A DNA stretch of 6,938 bases. Origin: Paracoccaceae bacterium. Lineage in GTDB: Bacteria > Pseudomonadota > Alphaproteobacteria > Rhodobacterales > Rhodobacteraceae. The position numbers were made by a program, and so were the translations under genes. The notes beneath the pieces were generated by a model. The model was given only the letters and a program-made list of their open reading frames with translations, made no database searches and was not told the origin of the DNA. Of this stretch, positions 1 to 5,568 are shown piece after piece (the stretch's first letter is position 1; the number at the start of each line of letters is the position of its first letter). Location of the stretch: positions 1-6,938 of the forward strand of contig JABGTH010000212.1 in assembly GCA_018647275.1 (NCBI GenBank), written 5' to 3'.

Positions 1-390
1 CTCATGCCGTATTTATGGCAATGTTTTGAGAATGCGTGCGCCCATCACGTTCCCATTATTCGGCCAAGTTTTTTTAACTTTCCAGACGATCTAACGTGTT
101 TAGACGATTGCGATGACTTTATGTTGGGGACTGATTTATTGGTTGCCCCCGTGGTCAACAAGGGGGATAGAACGCGCACGGTGTACTTACCAGTGCAGCC
201 GGATGGTCAGGGCTGGGTTAATTTTTATACGCGCGCAGTCTATGCCGGTGGACAGGTCATTACAGATCAAGCGCCACTGGATAGGCTACCGCTATGGGTG
301 CGACAGGGCGCAAAGATTGGTGTCTCCGAGACGGCAGACGGGCGCGTGGCGCGATACGATGACGGCCTGACCGATTATTTGTATTTTTAA
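1..390 (+). CDS. Glycoside hydrolase family 31 protein, C-terminal fragment (5' end outside window)
   Basis: This is the last 129 residues of a family 31 glycosidase (alpha-glucosidase / alpha-xylosidase type), which cleaves alpha-linked sugars from the non-reducing end. The reading frame is open from base 1, so the gene begins upstream. Visible family signs are LMPYL at the left edge, the block PIIRPSFFNFPDD, then DDFMLGTDLLVAPVV, which is the conserved end of the GH31 barrel, followed by a beta-sandwich region with VYLPVQPDGQGWVNFYT, GGQVI and APLDRLPLWVRQGA. The two catalytic aspartates lie upstream of the window, so activity and substrate cannot be judged. The stop codon overlaps the start of the next gene (TAATG), suggesting translational coupling. 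The family call is strong; the exact specificity is unknown. Confidence 0.85.
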   Translation, partial: LMPYLWQCFENACAHHVPIIRPSFFNFPDDLTCLDDCDDFMLGTDLLVAPVVNKGDRTRTVYLPVQPDGQGWVNFYTRAVYAGGQVITDQAPLDRLPLWVRQGAKIGVSETADGRVARYDDGLTDYLYF

Positions 391-1136
391 TGCCTCCCAT
401 GCTCACCACCGACGCCATCCTTGTACTGACAGCGATATTTCTTTTAGGTGGTGTGGTGAAGGGAACGGTGGGGTTTGGGTTACCCACGATTGGCATCGGT
501 TTGGGTGCCATGGTGGTCGACATACCGACGGCGATGTTGCTCATAGCCGTACCCACGGTGGTCACCAACCTCTGGCAAATCGTGGTGAATGGGGATCCTT
601 GGGCCATCGGACGTCGGTTGTGGGTATTTTTATTGTCCTCGGTTTCGCTGATACCAGTGGGTATTGCCGTACTCATCTACGTGCCCGATTTGCCCTACGA
701 ACAACTGCTTGGTTTGGTGATTGTGCTTTACAGCGTTTGGACGCTGGTAGGCAAGGATCTGGTGCTGAGTGAGCCGAATAGCAAACGCTATGCCATTGGT
801 TCGGGCGCTGTGAATGCGCTGATTACTGGTTTAACCGGCTGTTTCTCTGTGCCGGGGGTCATGTATCTGCGTGCGCTGGGCTTGTCAAAAACGGATTTAC
901 TCTGTGCGATGGGCCTCTTGTACCTGTTGTCAGCGATTGGGATGTCTGGATCGCTGTGGGCCTTGGGTCATGCGACGCGTTCCGTTAGCTTGTGGTCCCT
1001 TGCCGCGTGCGTGCCGGTGATTGCGGGCGTGGCGTTGGGAACGTTCATACAACGCCGCCTGTCCGAGGGGCTGTTCAGGAAAATATTTCTGCTTGCGTTC
1101 ACGCTCATTGGTGTCGCCTTGATGGTGGTTGGCTGA
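390..1136 (+). CDS. TauE/SafE (TSUP, DUF81) family membrane permease
   Basis: A 248-residue, strongly hydrophobic protein of the TSUP family, whose members export or import sulfite, sulfoacetate, sulfonates or other small organic anions across the inner membrane. The family's two-repeat layout is visible. The first half has KGTVGFGLPTIGIGLG (residues 24-39) after the first membrane segment, then a run of helices to about residue 120. The second half opens with GSGAVNALITGLTG and SVPGVMYLRALGL (about 137-170) and ends in more helices, including VIAGVALGTFI. Length is usual for the family. The start at 390 overlaps the preceding stop and has no Shine-Dalgarno sequence, so it is probably translated by coupling. 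A second ATG three codons in (399) is the alternative. The substrate is unknown, and no sulfur-metabolism gene is visible beside it. Confidence 0.85.
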   Translation: MPPMLTTDAILVLTAIFLLGGVVKGTVGFGLPTIGIGLGAMVVDIPTAMLLIAVPTVVTNLWQIVVNGDPWAIGRRLWVFLLSSVSLIPVGIAVLIYVPDLPYEQLLGLVIVLYSVWTLVGKDLVLSEPNSKRYAIGSGAVNALITGLTGCFSVPGVMYLRALGLSKTDLLCAMGLLYLLSAIGMSGSLWALGHATRSVSLWSLAACVPVIAGVALGTFIQRRLSEGLFRKIFLLAFTLIGVALMVVG

Positions 1137-1179
1137 GGTCAGCGCTTGTATGTAATGAAACATGTTTGGAGAATGACAA

Positions 1180-1962
1180 ATGACTGCTAGCCATGAGATG
1201 CCCTCGATAGCGAGCGGTTACATGATTGATATTTTGGTTCATGGCTATCCTGGACGATCGGTTTGCCACGGTAGTTTGGGCTGGAGCACCATTGCCCTGT
1301 TACGTGGCCATGGGCGTGTGGCGCTGATCGATGTCGGGGCGTTTGGGGTGCGAAACATCTTGATAAAAAAATTGCAGGCCCTTGGGTTGCAGCCTGAAGA
1401 TGTGACTGATGTGATACTGACGCATTCCCATTACGACCACGCTATCAATTGGACGCTGTTCTCGCATGCCAACATATCCATCAATGGGGATGAGTTGGAC
1501 TGGGCTTTAACGGCACCGTGGGGCCGTACACCTGTGCCGGAGTTGTACATGGAGGCATTGGCTAAGTGGGTGACGCTGCAGCGCATACAGCCGCAGCAAG
1601 AGGTGTTACCACAGTTGCGTGCACATGCCGCGCCCGGCCATACACCGGGGCACCTCATCTTTGTATTAGAGGGTCAAGATCGAGACATTATCTTTACTGG
1701 GGATGCTGCTAAAAACCGCGCGGAGTTGCTATCACTTACTGCGGACATGAGCTTGAGCGTTGGCGATAGCGCAGGTACGTTTGATCATATATGGTCGCTT
1801 TGGCGTCACAAGCCCGGTAATGTGTTGGTGCCGGGGCACGATCTGCCAATGGTGTTGGATGCGGATATGCCCAGATACGTGGGTGAGCGGGATGGGACGA
1901 TTACCGCTTGGCTAGGCGACACCCTAGAAAAAACGACAGAGATAAATCTGTACGTAACGTGA
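1180..1962 (+). CDS. Metallo-beta-lactamase-fold hydrolase
   Basis: A 260-residue metal-dependent hydrolase of the MBL superfamily, with no signal peptide, so probably cytoplasmic. The binuclear metal site is complete: HSHYDH at residues 82-87 (the HxHxDH motif), His154 within PGHTPGH, Asp175 in FTGDA and His220 in VPGHD. The DVG at 51-53 precedes the metal loop as usual. The layout resembles the lactonase / MBLAC1-like end of the superfamily more than true beta-lactamases. It lacks the GRTDF-type motif of ETHE1 persulfide dioxygenases. The start is supported by GGAGA at 1168-1172, eight to nine bases before the ATG. It lies 43 bases after the permease gene with no visible terminator between, so cotranscription is plausible. 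The substrate cannot be named from sequence. Confidence 0.88.
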   Translation: MTASHEMPSIASGYMIDILVHGYPGRSVCHGSLGWSTIALLRGHGRVALIDVGAFGVRNILIKKLQALGLQPEDVTDVILTHSHYDHAINWTLFSHANISINGDELDWALTAPWGRTPVPELYMEALAKWVTLQRIQPQQEVLPQLRAHAAPGHTPGHLIFVLEGQDRDIIFTGDAAKNRAELLSLTADMSLSVGDSAGTFDHIWSLWRHKPGNVLVPGHDLPMVLDADMPRYVGERDGTITAWLGDTLEKTTEINLYVT

Positions 1963-2025
1963 AATTGGTGGGCGCTTTAGGATGTTGGGATCGTCGTTCT
2001 TCAAAGTAATCTGTTTTAACCAAAA

Positions 2026-2910
2026 ATGAATCTGCGATTTGTAGAAGCCTTTTACTGGGTGGTTGCATTAAAAAGCGTCACGCGGGCAGCCGAAAAATTG
2101 TTTCTAACGCAGTCTGCCGTCTCTAGCCGCATTGCCGTGTTAGAGCGTGAACTTGGCACGTTACTCTTGGATAGGCGTGACAAACAGTTTCGATTGACTT
2201 TGGCTGGTAAGCGGTTCTACGGTTACGCTGAAAAATTACTGGATCTTCAGGCGGAAATTAAGCTGGAGATGGGAAGTGGCCGTGCGATGCAGGTGTCCTT
2301 GCGCATTGGTGCGATCGAATCTGTGTTGCACTCCTGGCTGGTTCCTTGGCTGAAAATACTACGCCAACAGTTTCCAGATCTCGCCCTGGAGCTGTCAGTG
2401 GACACAACGCCAACGTTGCAGGAGCAAATTCTCCGTGGCGCGCAGGACCTTGTTTTTACAGCGTCACCTGCGGGCGGCGAGGGCGTGGTAAACAAGTTCC
2501 TGACTTCTATGGAGATGGTTTTTGTGGGTAACCGTCAACAACATCGTCGACGTACCTATACGGCCGAGCAGCTTTTACAACACGAGCTTCTCACGTTTCA
2601 AAGAGGGTCTCAGCCACATGTGGACCTCATAGAAAAATTCCGCCAGTTGGGTGATCGGCCAAATCGTATTCACACCATTTCTTCTATTTCCGCAATGGCG
2701 CAGTTGGTTCAAGGCGGCTTTGGTGTGGCAACACTGCCGCGCGAAGTGATCATGAATCGCCTTAATTTTCCGCAGTTAAAACGTTTAGAAACAGTAGCCG
2801 AAATGGGTCTAGAGCCGCTGCCGATTTATGCTGGCTATCGGGAGGACCCAACCTCGCGCGCGGTAGAGGTACTCGTGTCGTCTGCGCAGCATTTTTTGAA
2901 GTCTGATTAG
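2026..2910 (+). CDS. LysR-type transcriptional regulator
   Basis: A 294-residue LysR-family regulator of normal length. The N-terminal winged helix-turn-helix is clear: FVEAFYWVVALKSVTRAAEKL, then LTQSAVSSRIAVLERELG (residues 27-44) with the recognition helix, and LLLDRRDKQFRLT as the wing. A linker helix follows (about 60-85), and from about residue 91 a periplasmic-binding-protein-like effector domain runs to the end, with RIGAIESVLHSWLVPWL and GGFGVATLPREVI as typical blocks. The start fits the family, which usually begins a few residues before this helix. No Shine-Dalgarno sequence precedes it (AACCAAAA before ATG). It is co-directional with, and 144 bases upstream of, the DUF1445-TRAP-pxpB genes, and a LysR-type dyad lies in that gap, so it probably controls them in response to their substrate. 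That target is inferred. Confidence 0.92.
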   Translation: MNLRFVEAFYWVVALKSVTRAAEKLFLTQSAVSSRIAVLERELGTLLLDRRDKQFRLTLAGKRFYGYAEKLLDLQAEIKLEMGSGRAMQVSLRIGAIESVLHSWLVPWLKILRQQFPDLALELSVDTTPTLQEQILRGAQDLVFTASPAGGEGVVNKFLTSMEMVFVGNRQQHRRRTYTAEQLLQHELLTFQRGSQPHVDLIEKFRQLGDRPNRIHTISSISAMAQLVQGGFGVATLPREVIMNRLNFPQLKRLETVAEMGLEPLPIYAGYREDPTSRAVEVLVSSAQHFLKSD

Positions 2911-2915
2911 CCGGC

Positions 2916-2932
2916 CGCATGGCGGGCATGCG
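2916..2932 (+). repeat. Inverted repeat just after the regulator gene
   Basis: CGCATG and CATGCG form a six-base-pair stem around a five-base loop (GCGGG), starting six bases after the regulator stop codon. No T-run follows, so it is not a standard intrinsic terminator. It could be a 3' stem of the regulator mRNA or chance. Confidence 0.3.
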
Positions 2933-2952
2933 ACGAATGGCTTGGCTTACAC

Positions 2953-2969
2953 CATCGAAATAATCGATG
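2953..2969 (+). promoter_or_regulatory. Probable LysR-type operator (ATC-N9-GAT dyad)
   Basis: CATCGA-AATAA-TCGATG is a perfect dyad with six-base arms. It contains ATC-N9-GAT (2954-2968) and the T-N11-A core (T2955, A2967), the classic recognition-site form for LysR-family regulators. It is centred at about 2961, roughly 67 bases before the start site expected from the weak promoter at 2992-3021, which matches the usual -65 position of such sites. The regulator gene is directly upstream. The dyad is seen; binding is inferred. Confidence 0.55.
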
Positions 2970-2986
2970 AGCTCATAATAAATTTT

Positions 2987-3004
2987 TTTATTTGCTTTAT
3001 TTGC
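2987..3004 (+). repeat. Tandem repeat TTTATTTGC x2
   Basis: Two exact, adjacent copies of TTTATTTGC (2987-2995 and 2996-3004), followed by a partial third (TTTA). They overlap the possible -35 region of the DUF1445 gene, the place where LysR-type proteins often contact a second, activation site. The core heptamer TATTTGC recurs with the same 9-base period at 4907-4923. They may be regulator half-sites or simply AT-rich promoter DNA. Confidence 0.5.
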
Positions 3005-3021
3005 TTTACTTTCCAAATAAT
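2992..3021 (+). promoter_or_regulatory. Possible sigma-70 promoter for the DUF1445 gene
   Basis: TTGCTT (2992-2997) and AATAAT (3016-3021) are separated by 18 bases. The -10 is close to consensus (5 of 6) and the -35 is poor, as expected for a promoter needing an activator. Transcription would begin near 3028. The AT-rich setting produces many chance matches, so this is a weak call supported mainly by its spacing from the LysR-type dyad. Confidence 0.35.
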
Positions 3022-3054
3022 GGTGTTTTGCTACTTTCAAGAGTCTAAAACTGT

Positions 3055-3891
3055 ATGAATGCAATTTCCGAAGTGCCGATGGTAGCCGCCGACGACGGAC
3101 AAAAACGGTTTCGCCAAACTGATGTGTCTGCAATACGTCAAGCAATACGCTCAGGTGAATTTTCATCACACACTTCTGGTCTAGCTGGTGGAAATGTGCA
3201 GGGAAATGTCGTGATCTTGCCCAAGGATGCGGCCAGCGATTTCCTGCGGTTCTGCCAAAATAATAGACGCCCTTGTCCCATCATTGGCTTGTCGGAGCCC
3301 GGGGATCCAATGCTGACCGCTTTGGGTGTCGATATCGATATCCGAACGGATGTTCCGCGTTATCACGTATGGGAAAACGGCGTGGTGATCGACAAGCCAA
3401 CCGACGTCAGCCACTTGTGGCGTGACGACTTGGTAACGTTTGTGATCGGCTGTTCTTTCTCTTTTGAACAGGCCTTGGTCGAGTCGGGGGTGCACATTCG
3501 ACACATCGAGCAGGGATGCAACGTTCCCATGTTCAAAACGAACATTCAAACCACGCCAGCCGGGCCGTTTAGCGGGCCGATGGTGGTTAGCATGCGCCCC
3601 ATGAAAGCAACAGACGCGATAAAAGCGATTCAAATTACATCTCGGTATCCAGAGGTGCACGGTGCGCCTGTGCATATTGGGGATCCGTCGTTGATCGGCA
3701 TCTCCGATTTAGGGCGGCCTGACTACGGTGATGCCGTTGATGTAAGGGTAGGGGATATCCCTGTTTTTTGGGCGTGTGGCGTTACCCCGCAGGCGGCCTT
3801 GCTTCAAGCCAAACCTGCATTTTGCATCACCCACGCGCCAGGTTCGATGTTGATCACTGACCTGCTCAATCATCAACTAGCGAGTTTTTAG
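3055..3891 (+). CDS. DUF1445 / YcsI family protein, putative D-glutamate cyclase (hydro-lyase)
   Basis: A 278-residue cytoplasmic protein of the DUF1445 family (annotated as putative hydro-lyase; B. subtilis YcsI; related to the mammalian D-glutamate cyclase DGLUCY, which converts D-glutamate to 5-oxo-D-proline and water). The family blocks are all present and in order: IRSGEF..HTSGLA..NVQGNVVILPKD (31-58), PCPIIGLSEPGDP (73-85), DIDIRTDVPRY (93-103), LWRDDLVTFVIGCSFSFEQAL (121-141), then AGPFSGPMVVSMRP, AIQITSRYP, HGAPVHIGDP, VFWACGVTPQAAL and ITHAPGSMLITDLLN. Length is normal. The start has only a weak ribosome site (AAGAG, 3039-3043). TRAP genes and a pxpB-like gene follow, as expected if it feeds a 5-oxoprolinase pathway. 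The family is certain; cyclase activity is inferred from distant homologues, and the bacterial substrate could differ. Confidence 0.9.
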   Translation: MNAISEVPMVAADDGQKRFRQTDVSAIRQAIRSGEFSSHTSGLAGGNVQGNVVILPKDAASDFLRFCQNNRRPCPIIGLSEPGDPMLTALGVDIDIRTDVPRYHVWENGVVIDKPTDVSHLWRDDLVTFVIGCSFSFEQALVESGVHIRHIEQGCNVPMFKTNIQTTPAGPFSGPMVVSMRPMKATDAIKAIQITSRYPEVHGAPVHIGDPSLIGISDLGRPDYGDAVDVRVGDIPVFWACGVTPQAALLQAKPAFCITHAPGSMLITDLLNHQLASF

Positions 3892-3894
3892 CGT

Positions 3895-3914
3895 GTGCAT
3901 TTTTGCACTTTTTT
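3895..3914 (+). terminator. Weak intrinsic terminator or attenuator between the DUF1445 and TRAP genes
   Basis: GTGCA (3895-3899) and TGCAC (3904-3908) form a short five-base-pair stem with a TTTT loop, followed immediately by six T (3909-3914). The shape is that of a rho-independent terminator, but the stem is short, so partial termination is more likely than a full stop. It begins four bases after the DUF1445 stop codon and ends six bases before the Shine-Dalgarno sequence of the next gene. Confidence 0.45.
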
Positions 3915-3920
3915 AAACCA

Positions 3921-3924
3921 GGAG
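3921..3924 (+). promoter_or_regulatory. Ribosome binding site deciding the binding-protein start
   Basis: GGAG six bases before the ATG at 3931 selects that start over the upstream in-frame GTG at 3895, and places the signal peptide at the N-terminus. Confidence 0.8.
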
Positions 3925-3930
3925 ACGACG

Positions 3931-4893
3931 ATGAAAAAATTGATACTGACAGCGGCCGCATTAGGTGTGGTCGCGATTGCCCAAGCCCAAACCACGTGGG
4001 ACTTGCCCACTGGCTACGGCGTGAACACGTTCCAGACCAAGAACGTACAGCAGTTCGCGGATGATGTAGCGGAATTGAGTGGTGGTAAATTGAAAATTAC
4101 GTTGCATCCGGGTGGATCTTTGTTCAAACAGCCTGAGATTAAGCGATCAATTCAGGGCGGCTTGGTCCCCGCTGGCGAGTTCATTATTTCTGGCCTTGCC
4201 AACGAGAACCCTGTTTTTGGCGTTGACTCCATCCCCTTCTTGGCAACTAGTTATGCAGACGCAAAGCGGCTGCTAGAGGCGAGTAAGCCGGTGCAACAAA
4301 AGGTCTTCGCAAAACAGGGCATCAAAATGCTCTTCTCTGTGCCTTGGCCTGGGCAATCGCTGTACTCGGTAAAAGCCATCAACAGCGCTGATGACTTTAA
4401 GGGTACAAAAATGCGCGCTTACAACCCAGCGACAACCAAAATCGCGCAGATGCTGGGTGCATCGCCTGTAACGATTCAGCTGCCCGAATTGGGGCAAGCC
4501 CTGGCGACTGGCGCCGCGCAAAATTTCTTGACATCCAGCGCTAGTGGCGCAGACGGCAAGTTGTACGAGCAGACCAAGTTCTTCTATCCCGTTAACGGGT
4601 GGTTGCCATGCAACGTGACGGCTGTTAGTCAGAAGGCCTTCGACGCATTAGACAGTGCGACCCAAGCGGCGGTTTTGAAGGCCGCGGCAATGGCGGAGGC
4701 ACGTGGTTGGAAAGTTAGTGAGCAGGTAGATTCCGATTCAATCGACGTGTTGCGTAAGAATGGCGTTACCATCGCAGCGCCTTCGGCCAGCATCAAGGGT
4801 GCGTTGGGCGAAATTGGTAAGAAAATGACCGCTGATTGGGCCGCTTCTGCCGGCGCTGACGGTCAGGCGATTTTGTCTGCATACGGCCAGTAA
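3931..4893 (+). CDS. dctP: TRAP transporter substrate-binding protein (DctP family)
   Basis: A 320-residue periplasmic binding protein that captures a (usually carboxylate-bearing) solute and delivers it to the TRAP permease. A Sec signal peptide is clear: MKK, a hydrophobic stretch to about residue 17, and cleavage at AQA|QT after residue 19. The mature part shows DctP-family order: FADDVAELSGGKLKITLHPGGSLFKQPEI, then GVDSIPFLATSYADAKRLLE, and FKGTKMRAYNP with Arg162 at the position where most TRAP proteins hold the ligand carboxylate. It then has LGQALATGAAQNFLTS and the hinge-side GWLPCNVTAVS. The start at 3931 is fixed by GGAG at 3921-3924 and the signal peptide. An in-frame GTG at 3895 lies inside a hairpin and would bury the signal. 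The symbol is a family label; the context suggests 5-oxoproline, D-glutamate or a similar ligand rather than C4-dicarboxylates. Confidence 0.92.
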   Translation: MKKLILTAAALGVVAIAQAQTTWDLPTGYGVNTFQTKNVQQFADDVAELSGGKLKITLHPGGSLFKQPEIKRSIQGGLVPAGEFIISGLANENPVFGVDSIPFLATSYADAKRLLEASKPVQQKVFAKQGIKMLFSVPWPGQSLYSVKAINSADDFKGTKMRAYNPATTKIAQMLGASPVTIQLPELGQALATGAAQNFLTSSASGADGKLYEQTKFFYPVNGWLPCNVTAVSQKAFDALDSATQAAVLKAAAMAEARGWKVSEQVDSDSIDVLRKNGVTIAAPSASIKGALGEIGKKMTADWAASAGADGQAILSAYGQ

Positions 4894-4905
4894 GGGCATC
4901 GCTGT

Positions 4906-4930
4906 CTATTTGCGATATTTGCGCAAATAG
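4906..4930 (+). repeat. Nine-base-pair inverted repeat with palindromic core and TATTTGCG direct repeat
   Basis: CTATTTGCG (4906-4914) and CGCAAATAG (4922-4930) are perfectly complementary around a seven-base loop. Within it, TATTTGCG occurs twice with 9-base spacing (4907-4914, 4916-4923), and TATTTGCGCAAATA (4916-4929) is a perfect 14-base palindrome. No T-run follows directly. It could act as an mRNA 3'-protecting stem for the binding-protein message, or as a DNA operator sharing the TATTTGC heptamer with the DUF1445 promoter region. Confidence 0.5.
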
Positions 4931-4942
4931 TTTCTGCGTTTA

Positions 4943-4970
4943 AGGGCATCTCCGCTCGGAGGTGCCCTAT
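4943..4970 (+). terminator. Strong hairpin after the binding-protein gene (attenuator or mRNA stabiliser)
   Basis: AGGGCATCTCC (4943-4953) pairs with GGAGGTGCCCT (4958-4968) over 11 pairs, one of them a G-U wobble, around the tetraloop GCTC. ATTTATAT follows, which is a poor U-tract, so termination is probably partial. In TRAP operons the binding protein is needed in excess over the permease, and a hairpin here would deliver that. It ends 12 bases before the Shine-Dalgarno sequence of the small permease gene. Confidence 0.6.
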
Positions 4971-4980
4971 TTATATGCTG

Positions 4981-4986
4981 AGGAGA
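4981..4986 (+). promoter_or_regulatory. Ribosome binding site deciding the small-permease start
   Basis: AGGAGA eight bases before the ATG at 4995 favours that start over the in-frame GTG at 4962, which lies within the terminator-like stem. Confidence 0.75.
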
Positions 4987-4994
4987 GAAGCACA

Positions 4995-5510
4995 ATGGAA
5001 CATCATTTGCAGCGTGTTTACCGCGCCTTGTTGGCGTTGTCGTGCCTATCCATGGTGGCCTGTCTCGTCGCAATATCCCTCAACATGTTGACGCGCGTTA
5101 TTGATGGCTGGAGTATTGCGGGTTTGGACGGGTACGCAGGGTATGCCATTGCATCGGCCCTGTTCTTGGCACTACCGGCGGCGTTTCAGGGCGGCGACCA
5201 TATTCGCGTCACTATTCTTTTGGACAGAACGACCGGTAAGGCCCACAGGGCGTTGCATATTTGGTCCCTTGGTTTGGCCTCTGTTCTGTCTGTTTACGTC
5301 GCATGGTTTTCTTGCCGTATGGTCTGGCAGTCCCATGTGTTTCACGATATTGCTCAAACGGGCGATGCCAGTCCACTTTGGATCCCGCAACTTAGCATGG
5401 CCGTGGGTACGGTTGGCTTGGCGGTATCTGTTTTACACGCGCTTGTAAGGTGTTGCTTAGGGGCGAAAGACCTGGGCGCGGATGCTAGTCGTGCCTCGCA
5501 GGTCGAGTAA
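4995..5510 (+). CDS. dctQ: TRAP transporter small permease (DctQ family)
   Basis: A 171-residue inner-membrane protein, the small subunit that pairs with the large TRAP permease. Four membrane segments are visible, as usual for the family: about residues 11-33, 47-64, 86-107 and 131-150. Between them lie the characteristic NMLTRVID (30-37) and ALPAAFQGGDHIRVTILLDR (59-78), the latter matching the family's conserved GxHIRV-type segment after the second helix. SPLWIPQLSMAVG (126-138) leads into the last helix, again typical. The start at 4995 follows AGGAGA at 4981-4986. It lies between the binding protein and the large permease. The gap to the large permease gene is 58 bases, whereas many dctQ and dctM genes overlap. 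The symbol is a family label, not a claim of dicarboxylate transport. Confidence 0.9.
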   Translation: MEHHLQRVYRALLALSCLSMVACLVAISLNMLTRVIDGWSIAGLDGYAGYAIASALFLALPAAFQGGDHIRVTILLDRTTGKAHRALHIWSLGLASVLSVYVAWFSCRMVWQSHVFHDIAQTGDASPLWIPQLSMAVGTVGLAVSVLHALVRCCLGAKDLGADASRASQVE

Positions 5511-5568
5511 AAATATCTGCACGTAGGCGGCCAGCTAGCTACGCCTTTATTCCTATTAGGAAGACATT

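Noticed and set aside
2977..2992. AATAAA-TTTT-TTTATT inverted repeat as a terminator of the regulator gene
   Set aside because: The stem is all A-T and very weak, and it sits between the LysR-type dyad and the promoter; more likely AT-rich promoter DNA.
2762..3169. 135-codon open frame on the - strand spanning the end of the regulator gene and the intergenic gap
   Set aside because: It overlaps two real genes and the promoter region, with no ribosome site or recognisable domain.
3895..3930. Upstream GTG start extending the TRAP binding protein by 12 residues
   Set aside because: The extension has no ribosome site, lies in a terminator-like hairpin, and would put residues before a textbook signal peptide; ATG 3931 has GGAG six bases upstream.
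4962..4994. Upstream GTG start extending the small permease by 11 residues
   Set aside because: The GTG lies inside the right arm of the strong hairpin, while ATG 4995 has a good AGGAGA site and begins at the usual place before the first membrane helix.
5514..5520. TATCTGC after the small permease gene as a further copy of the TATTTGC heptamer
   Set aside because: One mismatch, single copy, no 9-base partner; expected by chance.
5521..5546. Short inverted repeats (AGGCG/CGCCT or CGTAG/CTACG) between the two permease genes
   Set aside because: Only five base pairs with 12-base loops and mutually exclusive; followed by just three T. Too weak to call a terminator.
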